A stretch of 64,000 nt of DNA from Pseudanabaena sp. PCC 7367 (GTDB lineage: Bacteria; Cyanobacteriota; Cyanobacteriia; Pseudanabaenales; Pseudanabaenaceae), in contig NC_019701.1 of the NCBI RefSeq assembly GCF_000317065.1, positions 3,606,001-3,670,000 on the forward strand, in the 5' to 3' direction. Shown in pieces: positions 9,183 to 18,015 of this stretch. Positions within the stretch are counted from its first letter, which is position 1. Each line of letters opens with the position of its first letter. Both the position numbers and the translations under genes were made by a program. The notes under the pieces are model-generated. The model worked only from the letters and a program-made list of their open reading frames with translations. It was not told the origin of the DNA and did no database searches.

Positions 9183-10163
9183 ATGAAAAGAGCGCTAATT
9201 TGTGGCATTTCTGGACAAGACGGGGCTTATCTGGCCAAGCTACTCCTTGATAAGGACTATGAGGTGTGGGGCACTTCGCGGGATGCGCAAATGTCATCAT
9301 TTCGCAATTTGACTAAGTTGGGAATCCGCGATCGCACCAAACTTGAATCAGCCGCCCTCAATGACTTTCGCAGTGTGCTGCAAGTGCTCAAAAAGTCACA
9401 GCCCGATGAAATCTATAATCTGGCGGGGCAAAGCTCGGTGGGGCTCTCGTTCGAGCAGCCAGTCGAAACGCTGGAAAGTATCGCGGTGGGATCGCTGAAT
9501 TTACTGGAGGCAATCCGGTTTATGGAGCAGCCAATCAAGTTTTACAATGCTTCTTCCAGTGAATGCTTTGGGGATGTGGGGCAAAATAGCGCCTCGGAAA
9601 CTACTCCATTCAAACCACGCAGCCCCTATGCCGTGGCCAAATCTGCCGCTTTCTGGGAAGTGGCCAACTACCGCGAAGCCTATGGCATTTTTGCCTGTTC
9701 CGGCATTTTGTTTAACCATGAATCGCCTTTGCGTCCGGAACGATTTGTGACCCAAAAGATCGTGACCGCTGCTTGCCGGATTGCTGCTGGTCAGCAGGAT
9801 AAGCTGAATCTGGGCAATATTTCTGTGCAACGGGATTGGGGTTGGGCGCCAGAATTCATTGAAGCAATGTATGCAATGCTGCAACAGGAACAGCCCGATG
9901 ATTATGTGATCGCCACGGGCGAAAGCAGTAGCCTCCAGGATTTTGTTGCCGCCGCCTTTGGGGCAGTGGGTTTGGATTGGCAAAAATATGTGATTAGCGA
10001 TCCCACGTTGTTGCGCCCAACTGATATTGCATTTGGTAAAGGAAATCCAAAGAAAGCGCTAGAAAAGCTAGGTTGGCAGGCACAATACAAGATGAGGGAT
10101 GTGGTGAGGATGATGGTAGCAGCTAAGCAAAAGGAATTAAGTAGCGATGGACATCACAGTTAG
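9183..10163 (+). CDS. gmd: GDP-mannose 4,6-dehydratase
   Basis: Short-chain dehydrogenase that converts GDP-mannose to GDP-4-keto-6-deoxymannose, the precursor of GDP-fucose, GDP-rhamnose and related sugars. It shows the NADP-binding GISGQDG (8-14), NLAGQSSVGLSFEQP, the catalytic SSSECFG (124-130) and YAVAK (Tyr149, Lys153), and an N-NHESPLRPERFVTQKI substrate loop. At 326 residues it is on the short side of the family. The start is supported by the purine-rich GGGGGAAAGCAAAGG just upstream. No GDP-fucose synthase or Rmd reductase is adjacent. Its last 17 bases overlap the start of sdhB. Confidence 0.93.
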   Translation: MKRALICGISGQDGAYLAKLLLDKDYEVWGTSRDAQMSSFRNLTKLGIRDRTKLESAALNDFRSVLQVLKKSQPDEIYNLAGQSSVGLSFEQPVETLESIAVGSLNLLEAIRFMEQPIKFYNASSSECFGDVGQNSASETTPFKPRSPYAVAKSAAFWEVANYREAYGIFACSGILFNHESPLRPERFVTQKIVTAACRIAAGQQDKLNLGNISVQRDWGWAPEFIEAMYAMLQQEQPDDYVIATGESSSLQDFVAAAFGAVGLDWQKYVISDPTLLRPTDIAFGKGNPKKALEKLGWQAQYKMRDVVRMMVAAKQKELSSDGHHS

Positions 10164-11202
10164 AGTTAAACGACAGGCTGGCCGCGATCGCGCCCCTAGT
10201 TTTCAGGACTATCAGCTTTCAGTTGATCCCGATAAGAATACAGTGCTGGATGCGTTGAATTTGATCCAATGGCAACAGGATGGTTCGCTGGTGTTTCGGC
10301 GTAATTGCCGCAATGCGATTTGTGGCTCCTGCGCCATGCATATTAACGGTCGCGCGGGCTTAGCTTGTCAGCAAAAAGTGGGTGAGGCGATCGGCATAGG
10401 CCGGATTGATCCAATTAGCAATGAACCGATTGAAGTTGAGCCAGTGCTGACGATCGCACCGATGCAAAATCTGCCGGTGATTAAGGATCTGGTGGTGGAT
10501 ATGAGTAAGTTCTGGCAAAATCTGGAGCGGGTCGATCCCTATGTGTCCAGTGCTGCGCGGAAGTTAGACGATCGGGAGTTTTTGCAAACGCCTGCCCAGC
10601 GCCAAAAACTAGAAGAAGCCGCTAATTGTATTTTGTGTGGTTCTTGCTATTCCGATTGCAATGCGCTGATGGTGAATGAAGATTTTGTCGGGCCCCATGC
10701 CCTCGCCAAAGCCTATCGGGTGATGGCGGACAATCGGGACGAGCAATATGACGATCGGGTGAGTAAATATAACCAGCCGGATTTTGTGTGGGGCTGCACC
10801 CGTTGCTACAACTGCAATGAAGTTTGCCCAGTGGGTGTGCAACCGCTCGATCGGATCTCTCAGGTCAAGCACGAAATTTTGCAAGATGAAAGTCTGCCCG
10901 AAACCAGGCCGCAACGCCATCGCCATGTAATGGTATCGCTGGTGAAACGGGAAGGCTGGATTGATGAGAGCAAATTTGGCCTGGAGGTGGTGGGTAATAA
11001 TTTCAAGGATGTGGGCGGCCTATTTAGTCTGGTGCCCCTGGGATTGCGGATGGTATTCAGCGGCAAAATGCCCTGGCCGTGGTTGTTTAAGCCTTCGGCT
11101 GGTACTAAGCAGGTACGATCGCTGATCGAAGCAGTGCAAAAGCAAGAAAAGGCTAATCCAACTAAGCCAGACCAGTCAAAAACCAATCAATCAAAAAACT
11201 AG
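10147..11202 (+). CDS. sdhB: Succinate dehydrogenase/fumarate reductase iron-sulfur subunit
   Basis: Electron-transfer subunit of respiratory complex II. The N-terminal ferredoxin domain holds the [2Fe-2S] ligands Cys54, Cys59, Cys62 and Cys74 (CRNAICGSC...C). The C-terminal domain holds Cys161, 164, 167 and 171 (CILCGSCYSDC) and Cys217, 220, 223 and 227 (CTRCYNCNEVCP). The classical enzyme lacks a cysteine at the 220 position and binds [3Fe-4S] there; the extra Cys suggests a second [4Fe-4S] cluster, as described for type E enzymes. The protein is extended by about 100 residues at the C-terminus. The ATG lies inside gmd, with AAGGAATT upstream as a plausible ribosome-binding site. No sdhA is in the window. 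Confidence 0.93.
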   Translation: MDITVRVKRQAGRDRAPSFQDYQLSVDPDKNTVLDALNLIQWQQDGSLVFRRNCRNAICGSCAMHINGRAGLACQQKVGEAIGIGRIDPISNEPIEVEPVLTIAPMQNLPVIKDLVVDMSKFWQNLERVDPYVSSAARKLDDREFLQTPAQRQKLEEAANCILCGSCYSDCNALMVNEDFVGPHALAKAYRVMADNRDEQYDDRVSKYNQPDFVWGCTRCYNCNEVCPVGVQPLDRISQVKHEILQDESLPETRPQRHRHVMVSLVKREGWIDESKFGLEVVGNNFKDVGGLFSLVPLGLRMVFSGKMPWPWLFKPSAGTKQVRSLIEAVQKQEKANPTKPDQSKTNQSKN

Positions 11203-11491
11203 ATTAGATTCCCTGTAAAAGTCAAAGATTGCAACGAGGCAACTAAGATCCTAGAGCCGTTTTCGACATTTGTTCACCACAAGATCTATTCACAGCATAT
11301 AGCGTATTGGAGATATTGGTTTGAATAGGGATATCAATAGCACCAAAATCTAATTGATCACTCATTACTTGCTTTACCAATAGATATATAGATAGAAGAT
11401 TTGCTTAACTTGCTAACGGTAGTTTTTCGCCAAATATAAAGTTAGTTAATCAGGCGATCGCCCATCCAGAGATACAAAGGAAATAGAGTTA

Positions 11492-12436
11492 ATGACCAGC
11501 ACGCAAATACCCAAAGACCAATCAGCCAAACAATTCAGCAATGGTGAGCCGAGTTTTCGCTATGCCTACTATCCTGGTTGCGTGGCCAAGGGAGCCTGTC
11601 AGGAGTTGCACAATTCCACCCTGGCGATCGCTAGAACCCTGGGGATTGAGCTAGTCGAGCTGGAGCAGGCTACCTGTTGTGGTTCCGGCACTTTTAAGGA
11701 AACCTCCGAGTTAATGGAAGACACCGTTAATGCCCGTAATATTGCCTTGGCGGAAGCGATCGATCTACCGCTAATGACCCAATGCAGCACTTGTCAGGGG
11801 GTGATTGGTCGGGTGAATGACAAGCTTAAATTTAGTGATCCCGATCGACGCGAGCAAGTAAATGAACTATTAGCGGCCGAAGGACAGCACTTTAAAGGAT
11901 CGACCGAGGTTTTACATCTGCTGTGGGTAATCCTGCGTGACTATGGCCTGGAGCGATTGCAGACTAAATTGCAGCGATCGCTAAAAAACCTCAACTGTGC
12001 CGCTTTCTATGGTTGCTATTTGTTGCGTGCCCAAACCGTAACCCGCTTTGATGACCCCTATCAACCGGAATCACTGGAAAAAGTATTTCGCACCCTGGGC
12101 GCAACACCCGTTTACTATCAAGGTCGGGTGCAATGCTGTGGTTGGCCGATTTCTAGTTATGCTACCAATGCGTCTTTTTCGTTGGCGGGTAGGCATTTAA
12201 CCGAAGCGATCGATGCGGGTGCAGATTGCATTGTCACGCCCTGTCCCCTCTGTCACCTTAATTTAGACTCGCGCCAACCGGAAGTAGAAAAGGTGATCGA
12301 TCGTAAGTTGGATATCCCGATTTTGCACTTGCCTCAGTTAATCGGTCTGGCGCTAGGGCTCGACCCTAAGGTGTTGGGGCTGAATCAGCATGTGGTTTCA
12401 ACCCAAAAGGTTTTAACTAAGCTGGGACTGGCCTGA
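11492..12436 (+). CDS. HdrB-like CCG-domain protein, candidate type E succinate dehydrogenase subunit
   Basis: 314-residue protein with two cysteine-rich CCG domains. Domain 1 has Cys30, Cys62-Cys63, Cys98 and Cys101; domain 2 has Cys175, Cys215-Cys216, Cys251 and Cys254, both following C-x31/39-CC-x34-CxxC. Such domains bind an unusual [4Fe-4S] cluster in heterodisulfide reductase HdrB and occur as SdhE in non-classical succinate:quinone reductases, where they replace the haem-bearing membrane anchor. It follows sdhB by 289 bp in the same direction, which supports that role. It has no transmembrane helix. A different HdrB-like function (for example lactate or glycolate oxidation) cannot be excluded. 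Confidence 0.8.
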   Translation: MTSTQIPKDQSAKQFSNGEPSFRYAYYPGCVAKGACQELHNSTLAIARTLGIELVELEQATCCGSGTFKETSELMEDTVNARNIALAEAIDLPLMTQCSTCQGVIGRVNDKLKFSDPDRREQVNELLAAEGQHFKGSTEVLHLLWVILRDYGLERLQTKLQRSLKNLNCAAFYGCYLLRAQTVTRFDDPYQPESLEKVFRTLGATPVYYQGRVQCCGWPISSYATNASFSLAGRHLTEAIDAGADCIVTPCPLCHLNLDSRQPEVEKVIDRKLDIPILHLPQLIGLALGLDPKVLGLNQHVVSTQKVLTKLGLA

Positions 12437-12574
12437 GCGATCAAAGAGATTTAATCTTATTCCAACCCTACTACCTGATATCTTGGTTATTCTAGTTAAT
12501 GGCTAAAATAGTTGGCTACTTTGTATATCGAGCTAGCCTGAGTTTAGGGCAACTTCTATGGTTCTAGTTAGTTA

Positions 12575-13111
12575 ATGTTTTTTGAGCAAGAGCAAGATTC
12601 AACCAGTGTTAATCTCGATCGCCATGATGATCCGCATCTGGAACGCCAGATTGATCGCCTCTTTCAGTTGCAAATCCGGCGGCGTTGGTGGGGGATTTTG
12701 ATCCTGTGGTTAACTTTGGGATTGTTTTGTCTCTGGCTATTGCGCAGTGATATTGCCCTTTGGCTAGAACACTTTACCTGGGCAGCGGTCAGGATTAGTA
12801 TCAGGTATAATCGCCCTGCTTTTATTGGCCTGGGGCTGTGTGTTGGCATCACCCTGTCTACGCTGTTGCGCCAGAGTGCCTATATTTTGAATCTCAGTGA
12901 AGGGCTGCATCAAGAACTGGTTAAAGAAGTATCAGAGATTCGCCGCCGAGGCCCCAAGCATCCTCTCTGGCAGAAAGTATGTGCTCTGAATGATGATTCA
13001 GCCGAGCCGGTAACAGATATCACGATCGATCTGAGTGATCCTGATCAAGCCTCTACTGACAGCGATCGGCAATCCTCTCATGAAGCGCAGAATGAGAGCG
13101 ACATGAAGTAA
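12575..13111 (+). CDS. Conserved small membrane protein of unknown function
   Basis: 178 residues. Seen: an acidic N-terminal 30 residues; a helix-rich basic segment (RQIDRLFQLQIRRRWW); two hydrophobic helices (about 39-60, GILILWLTLGLFCLWLL, and 83-103, FIGLGLCVGITLSTLL); then a cytoplasmic amphipathic segment SEGLHQELVKEVSEIRRRGPKHPLWQKV and an acidic Ser/Asp-rich tail. I do not recognise a named family; similar two-helix proteins occur in cyanobacteria. It converges with priA, leaving only 9 bp between the stop codons. Confidence 0.75.
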   Translation: MFFEQEQDSTSVNLDRHDDPHLERQIDRLFQLQIRRRWWGILILWLTLGLFCLWLLRSDIALWLEHFTWAAVRISIRYNRPAFIGLGLCVGITLSTLLRQSAYILNLSEGLHQELVKEVSEIRRRGPKHPLWQKVCALNDDSAEPVTDITIDLSDPDQASTDSDRQSSHEAQNESDMK

Positions 13112-13120
13112 ATAAAACCC

Positions 13121-15730
13121 TTAAAGAATATCCAATGGGTCAACATCAAGCGTAACCCGTACCTGCCGATCGCCCACCAGCATTCTTAGTTCCTCCAAAC
13201 TCGGCAAGGTATGGTGCAAGTCGGGACTGAATTTAAGCAAAATCTGCCAGCGGAACCGATTTTTTAGCCGCGCGATCGCCGCCGGAGCAGGCCCTAGGAT
13301 CTCCCATCTCGGTTCAAATTGCTCTAAGTTGCTAGCCAGTTGTTTCGCCGCTTCAGTTACTGCGATCGCCGAGGTACTGCTAAGGTGAATCAAGGCCATT
13401 TGCCCCAAGGGGGGATAATTAAAAGCCTGTCGCTGCTTGATCTCGGTCGTAATAAACTGCGTGAAACGATAATTTTTAACCGCTTCGATCGTGGCATGTT
13501 CCGGTGTATAGGTTTGCATAATCACCTGGCCTGGTTCCTGACCCCGTCCGGCTCGACCCGCCACCTGGGTGAGCACCTGAAACGCCCGTTCACTAGCCCG
13601 ATAATCGGAGAAATTTAATAGCCCATCGGCGGAAACCACACCCACCAGTGTCACCTGGGGAATATCTAAGCCCTTACTCAACATTTGCGTGCCCACCAGT
13701 AAGTCTGCCTCGCCCGCCTGGAATTGCTCAATTAGTTGGCGGTGTTGGTTCTTATTGCGCGTAGTGTCACTATCAAACCGGATCGATCGCACCTGGGGGA
13801 AAAGTTTTTTTAGCTCCGATTCAACCCGCTGCGTCCCACTGCCAAAATGCTTGAAGTAGGGCGAATCACAGGCCGGACATTGACGCGGCTTAATCTGACG
13901 ATGACCGCAATAGTGGCAGAGCAAACTACCCTCATTTTTTTCCTGCTTGGCGTAGGGTGAAGCGGAATAGGTTGGTGGCTCTTTTCGATCGGCACTCGTG
14001 GCAAAAGGCGTATTGTGATAGGAAAGCGACACATCACAATGGGGGCACTTCATCACAAACCCGCAGCTCCGGCAAGACACAAAGGTGTTATAGCCGCGTC
14101 GATGAATAAACAAAATGCCCTGTTGCTTTTGGTCTAATAAATTGGCGATCGCCCCTTGCAGCTTGCGGCTAAAGATCGAATAGTTGGCATTTTCCAATTC
14201 CAAGCGCATATCCACCACCGAGATCGGCGGCATTGGTTTAGCGCCAATCCGTTGCGGCAAGACTAAATACTGGGGATTATCAATGCTGGTTTCATTTGAA
14301 CCTAATGTAATCGCCGTCTCTAAATCTTCAAGCGCGCCTACCTGATCGAGAATTTCCGCCGAAGGCGTGGCCGAGCCCAGAATCAATGGACAATGAGAGC
14401 TTTGCGATCGCCATTGGGCAACGGTGCGGGCATGGTAACAGGGTTGGGGTTGGCTTTGTTTAAAACTGCTGTCGTGTTCTTCATCCAGCACAATCAAACC
14501 CAGATCTGGCAGGGGCGCAAACACCGCCGATCGCGTGCCGATCACCACCTGGGCATTGCCGCTGAGCATCTGCCGCCAGGTATCAAACCGCTCCCCATCG
14601 GAAAGCTGGGAGTGATAGACATTTACCCGCGCATCACCAAACCTGGCTCGAAATCGATCGGTAAGTTGGGGGGTGAGCCCAATTTCTGGCACTAATACCA
14701 GCGCTGATTTGCCAGCCTCAAGCACTGGCGCGATCGCCTGTAAGTAAACCTCCGTCTTGCCCGAACCAGTCACGCCATGCAACAAAACCGTTTGATCGGC
14801 TTCGGGATTCTTTGCTAATTCTTCGATCGCTTGCAATGCCTTACTTTGCGCCTCGGTTAACTCTTTGGGTACATCGGCGGCCACCAGATGCTCCTTATCG
14901 CCCAATCGCAACGACTCACGCGGTTCGATCGCAATGTAGCCCTTTTCTGCCAGCTTTTTAACCGTGCTAGAAGTGGTTTTGGCAGCGCGAATTAATTCCG
15001 CTCGGACACATTCCCCACCCATCCGTTGCAAGATGGTTAAAATCTCTTTTTGGCGATCGGTGACCTCGGCGGCAGGGAATTGCAGCAGGATCACCACATC
15101 TTCATACTTTGGCTGGGGTCGGTGGGGGGGCTCCAGATAGAGCGAAACCAGGCCAAGCTGTTGCAGTTGCTTCAGGCCAGCGCTGGCATGGCGGGGTACT
15201 TTTTGATGCAGATAGCGACGGGAGATGCCTTTTTTAGCGTTTTTACTAGAAGCATGATTTTGCAAAAATTCCAGCACCGATCGCGCCGGGGTGGAAAGAC
15301 TATCCAGGTCGATCGCCTCTTTTTCTAACTGATCTACCAGGCGCACCCGATAACTGGAGCGATCGAGCAACTTGGGCGGCAGCGCGGCTCTGGCGGTTTG
15401 AATCAGGGGGGTGCGGTAATAGTCGGCGGTTTTGGCGATCAATTCCCAGAAGGATGCTGGCAGCACGCCGGAACTGACCACGCCATAGACGGGCTTGATT
15501 GCGATCGCTTGGTCTTGATTGGGCTCGATCGTGTCGATAAACTCCAGCGCCACTGCACCAACGTAGCGATTGCCGAGGGGGACGGTGAGGATGTCGCCCA
15601 GGTGGATCGTCATGCCCGGTGCGATCGCGTAGGTGAGCAGGCCATCAATGCCAACGCAATCGGCTAGCACCTTGACATAGCGGCTGGTGGCGGTTTCTGG
15701 GGCTTGAATTGCCTGGGGGGGGGTGGACAT
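13121..15730 (-). CDS. priA: Primosomal protein N' (replication restart helicase PriA)
   Basis: 3'-to-5' DNA helicase that reloads the replisome at stalled forks and D-loops. Helicase motifs seen: Walker A LLHGVTGSGKTEVYL, DEEH in IVLDEEHDSSFKQ, GSATPS, and the C-terminal VGTQMLSKGLDIPQVTLVG and QVAGRAGRG. Zinc ligands are CRSCGFVMKCPHCDVSL, then LLCHYCGHRQIKPRQCPACDS. An insertion of roughly 30 residues (Ser/Pro/Lys-rich) separates the first two from the last two zinc pairs. I place the start at the ATG at 15730 because the longer frame would begin with TTG at 15754. A NACHT gene lies 71 bp upstream on the same strand and may share its transcript. Confidence 0.95.
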   Translation of the reverse strand: MSTPPQAIQAPETATSRYVKVLADCVGIDGLLTYAIAPGMTIHLGDILTVPLGNRYVGAVALEFIDTIEPNQDQAIAIKPVYGVVSSGVLPASFWELIAKTADYYRTPLIQTARAALPPKLLDRSSYRVRLVDQLEKEAIDLDSLSTPARSVLEFLQNHASSKNAKKGISRRYLHQKVPRHASAGLKQLQQLGLVSLYLEPPHRPQPKYEDVVILLQFPAAEVTDRQKEILTILQRMGGECVRAELIRAAKTTSSTVKKLAEKGYIAIEPRESLRLGDKEHLVAADVPKELTEAQSKALQAIEELAKNPEADQTVLLHGVTGSGKTEVYLQAIAPVLEAGKSALVLVPEIGLTPQLTDRFRARFGDARVNVYHSQLSDGERFDTWRQMLSGNAQVVIGTRSAVFAPLPDLGLIVLDEEHDSSFKQSQPQPCYHARTVAQWRSQSSHCPLILGSATPSAEILDQVGALEDLETAITLGSNETSIDNPQYLVLPQRIGAKPMPPISVVDMRLELENANYSIFSRKLQGAIANLLDQKQQGILFIHRRGYNTFVSCRSCGFVMKCPHCDVSLSYHNTPFATSADRKEPPTYSASPYAKQEKNEGSLLCHYCGHRQIKPRQCPACDSPYFKHFGSGTQRVESELKKLFPQVRSIRFDSDTTRNKNQHRQLIEQFQAGEADLLVGTQMLSKGLDIPQVTLVGVVSADGLLNFSDYRASERAFQVLTQVAGRAGRGQEPGQVIMQTYTPEHATIEAVKNYRFTQFITTEIKQRQAFNYPPLGQMALIHLSSTSAIAVTEAAKQLASNLEQFEPRWEILGPAPAAIARLKNRFRWQILLKFSPDLHHTLPSLEELRMLVGDRQVRVTLDVDPLDIL

Positions 15731-15801
15731 GGCTATGACTTTAGCATATGCCAAGAATATCTGTACGTTTTTCTATTATAGCGCGTTTTTCTGGGTTTGG
15801 G

Positions 15802-17943
15802 TTAGTCGGGTGGCAAAAGCATCCGGTCTTCGATCTGCTTCCAGGCATCAGTAGAGAGATAAATCGCAGAGTCTTTGCATTCAATCATTAGCTGATTAGC
15901 GTACAGATATCCCGCCAAAGCTTCTCTCTCTTCTTCAGAAAATTCTGATACTACTGTTGTAAGATGCAAAACTTTCTTTATTGTTTCATGAAGTTCATCA
16001 AGAAAGGAAGTTGCATTCTCGCTAATCCCATAAGTTTCTTGTAAATCAATTTGTTTTTCTAGTAGGTTAATGAAAGCGTATAGATTTATGCTTTCATTAA
16101 ATATATTGATCGATTCATATATTTTTGAAAGATCTTGAGCTGCTTTCAACGCTTCTGTTGCCCAACCGATCTTTATTGCAGTTGCAAGGTCATAAGAGTT
16201 TCTTGTATGCAGCTCAAGATCTGTTCCAAGGCCACACATGCTTGCAAGGAGGCTGGCACTCATAATGTCTATTAGGGTAGTCTGAGTATGACCTGGATTG
16301 ATTATATTAACTCGTGAAAGATCAGTATGAAGTGCAAAAAGGATAGCAGCAGATCTTTTAGCATTAGCATTGCATTTTCCTCGAGATCCCCTAGTGACCT
16401 TTTCCGACCAGACGAGTAGCTTTTGTAGTTTTGGCATATCTTGAGCAAACTTTTGTATTTGCTTTTCCATTGCTAGCAATAGTAAATCTGCTCCCTCCTC
16501 CATTAATCCTGCAACTAGTAAAAAAATTTCTCGCCATTTCCTATCGACAAAATGTTCGGTCAAAAGAATCTCTATCAAACGATGTGATTCAACATATTTT
16601 GCAACTAGATATTCCTGAAAGGTTAAATGAGAGAAAGAATAAGCATTACGCGCTCTCTCAACTAAAATTCCTTGCTGTACTTCAATTGCTTTTAACGCGC
16701 TTTCCCCATCAAGATCTTGGGGAGCATTTAAGTTACCAGCAAGAAAATGCTCGATTTGCTCAACAACCCAATTCTTGCTGAAAAATAACTCGTCAACACT
16801 AAAACTTTCGTAAGCTATCTTAGATAGCAAAATAAGCTCTTGCTTAGCAGTAAAATGCTTATAAACACTGAGCTTTAAACGTTTTCCAGCAGCCCACTCA
16901 CGTAATAAAACGTCAAGCGCCTCTCCATAAAGCTCAGCTCTTTGTTTAGGCAGTTCTGTATATTTGCCATAGACCACACATAGCAGAGTTAATAAAAGAG
17001 GAGTTTGAGCAAGATCAAGGGTAGATTTGTATGAATCTTGTTTTAGTAATTTCCAGCAATCTTCTCCTACTTCTGGCTCGGACTTAAACCAATTCCCAAT
17101 AAAATCCCTTATTTGTGGCTCATCGAACTCAGCCATTACCACATCAGTGAATCGCTCAAAGCCACCTTTATATGCAGCAATTCGACAAGAAGCAATAAAT
17201 CGATTCTGGTCATAGGCAATAATTAGATCTTGAATCTGCTGAATCACGAAATCTTCATTCTCTTTCGGGACTTCATCTAGCCCATCTAATAAAACTAACA
17301 ACTTGCCAGCCTCTAATGCATACTTAGTAATAATTTCTGGATTTGGAAAGCCACAAATTCTAAATTCATTAGCAATAAAATCCTCAATGCTTTTATCCTG
17401 GGTTTTAAACTGCTTCAACTCCAGAAAAACTGGGATTAAAATATGTTCATAGCTACCCTGCTCTTGTTTAAGTGCCTCAAGCCCAACCTTGCGTAAAAAA
17501 GTAGATTTACCAATTCCAGGCGCACCAAGAACTAATAAGCGTTGCTGCTCGTTTGCAACTTCGAGCCCTGGTCTGGTTTCTGTCTCTTCAAACCGAAATT
17601 GACGCTTACCACTCTCTCGAAATAGCTTTTGCAAACCATCCGGTGATTCAAAATAATTTTGTAAGTCCGATCTCCTTAGTAGCCTTACCCCTGTATATAC
17701 CTCATCCAGAGAGATGGGCTGATCCATCCGCACACAGGCAACCTTCAATGAACCGTGGCGATCATCATATTTACGAATGTAAGTTTCAAATTGCCTTGCA
17801 AAAACCTTGTCAGGACTATCCGTAAGATCTATATTGAAGCGCTTTAAAGCTTCTTCACCATAATTTGCAATTACATTTGTGATCAACTTGGACAAACCAC
17901 CTACGGCAGCCGTAGTAAGGATAGCGGTAGAAATCGGTTCCAT
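15802..17943 (-). CDS. NACHT-domain NTPase (STAND family), possible anti-phage or signalling protein
   Basis: About 713 residues. The N-terminal 120 residues are a helical region with a hydrophobic start (MEPISTAILTTAAVGGLSKLI) and the element RHGSLKVACVRMDQPISLDEVYTGV, typical of cyanobacterial NACHT proteins. The NTPase has Walker A GAPGIGKST and Walker B LVLLDGLDEV, followed by the helical HLTFQEYLVAKYV element. The C-terminal 250 residues are helical, without WD40, TPR or LRR repeats I can see. Bacterial NACHT proteins can act in phage defence; that role is inference. ATG 17943 is preferred over GTG 17958. Base composition is AT-rich and the gene lacks GCGATCGC, unlike priA and the kinase beside it, which suggests transfer. 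Confidence 0.88.
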   Translation of the reverse strand: MEPISTAILTTAAVGGLSKLITNVIANYGEEALKRFNIDLTDSPDKVFARQFETYIRKYDDRHGSLKVACVRMDQPISLDEVYTGVRLLRRSDLQNYFESPDGLQKLFRESGKRQFRFEETETRPGLEVANEQQRLLVLGAPGIGKSTFLRKVGLEALKQEQGSYEHILIPVFLELKQFKTQDKSIEDFIANEFRICGFPNPEIITKYALEAGKLLVLLDGLDEVPKENEDFVIQQIQDLIIAYDQNRFIASCRIAAYKGGFERFTDVVMAEFDEPQIRDFIGNWFKSEPEVGEDCWKLLKQDSYKSTLDLAQTPLLLTLLCVVYGKYTELPKQRAELYGEALDVLLREWAAGKRLKLSVYKHFTAKQELILLSKIAYESFSVDELFFSKNWVVEQIEHFLAGNLNAPQDLDGESALKAIEVQQGILVERARNAYSFSHLTFQEYLVAKYVESHRLIEILLTEHFVDRKWREIFLLVAGLMEEGADLLLLAMEKQIQKFAQDMPKLQKLLVWSEKVTRGSRGKCNANAKRSAAILFALHTDLSRVNIINPGHTQTTLIDIMSASLLASMCGLGTDLELHTRNSYDLATAIKIGWATEALKAAQDLSKIYESINIFNESINLYAFINLLEKQIDLQETYGISENATSFLDELHETIKKVLHLTTVVSEFSEEEREALAGYLYANQLMIECKDSAIYLSTDAWKQIEDRMLLPPD

Positions 17944-18015
17944 AAATAAACCCAGCACAAATACAGATAACTACCAGAATAAAGCCAAAACCCATCCCGA
18001 AACCAAAAAACAACC

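Noticed and set aside
9501-9983. 160-codon minus-strand ORF inside gmd
   Set aside because: It lies entirely within a well-conserved enzyme on the other strand and shows no family features.
3927-10163. Complete LPS or O-antigen operon
   Set aside because: No polymerase, flippase or initiating transferase is seen; only tailoring and transferase genes are present, so a full operon is not supported.
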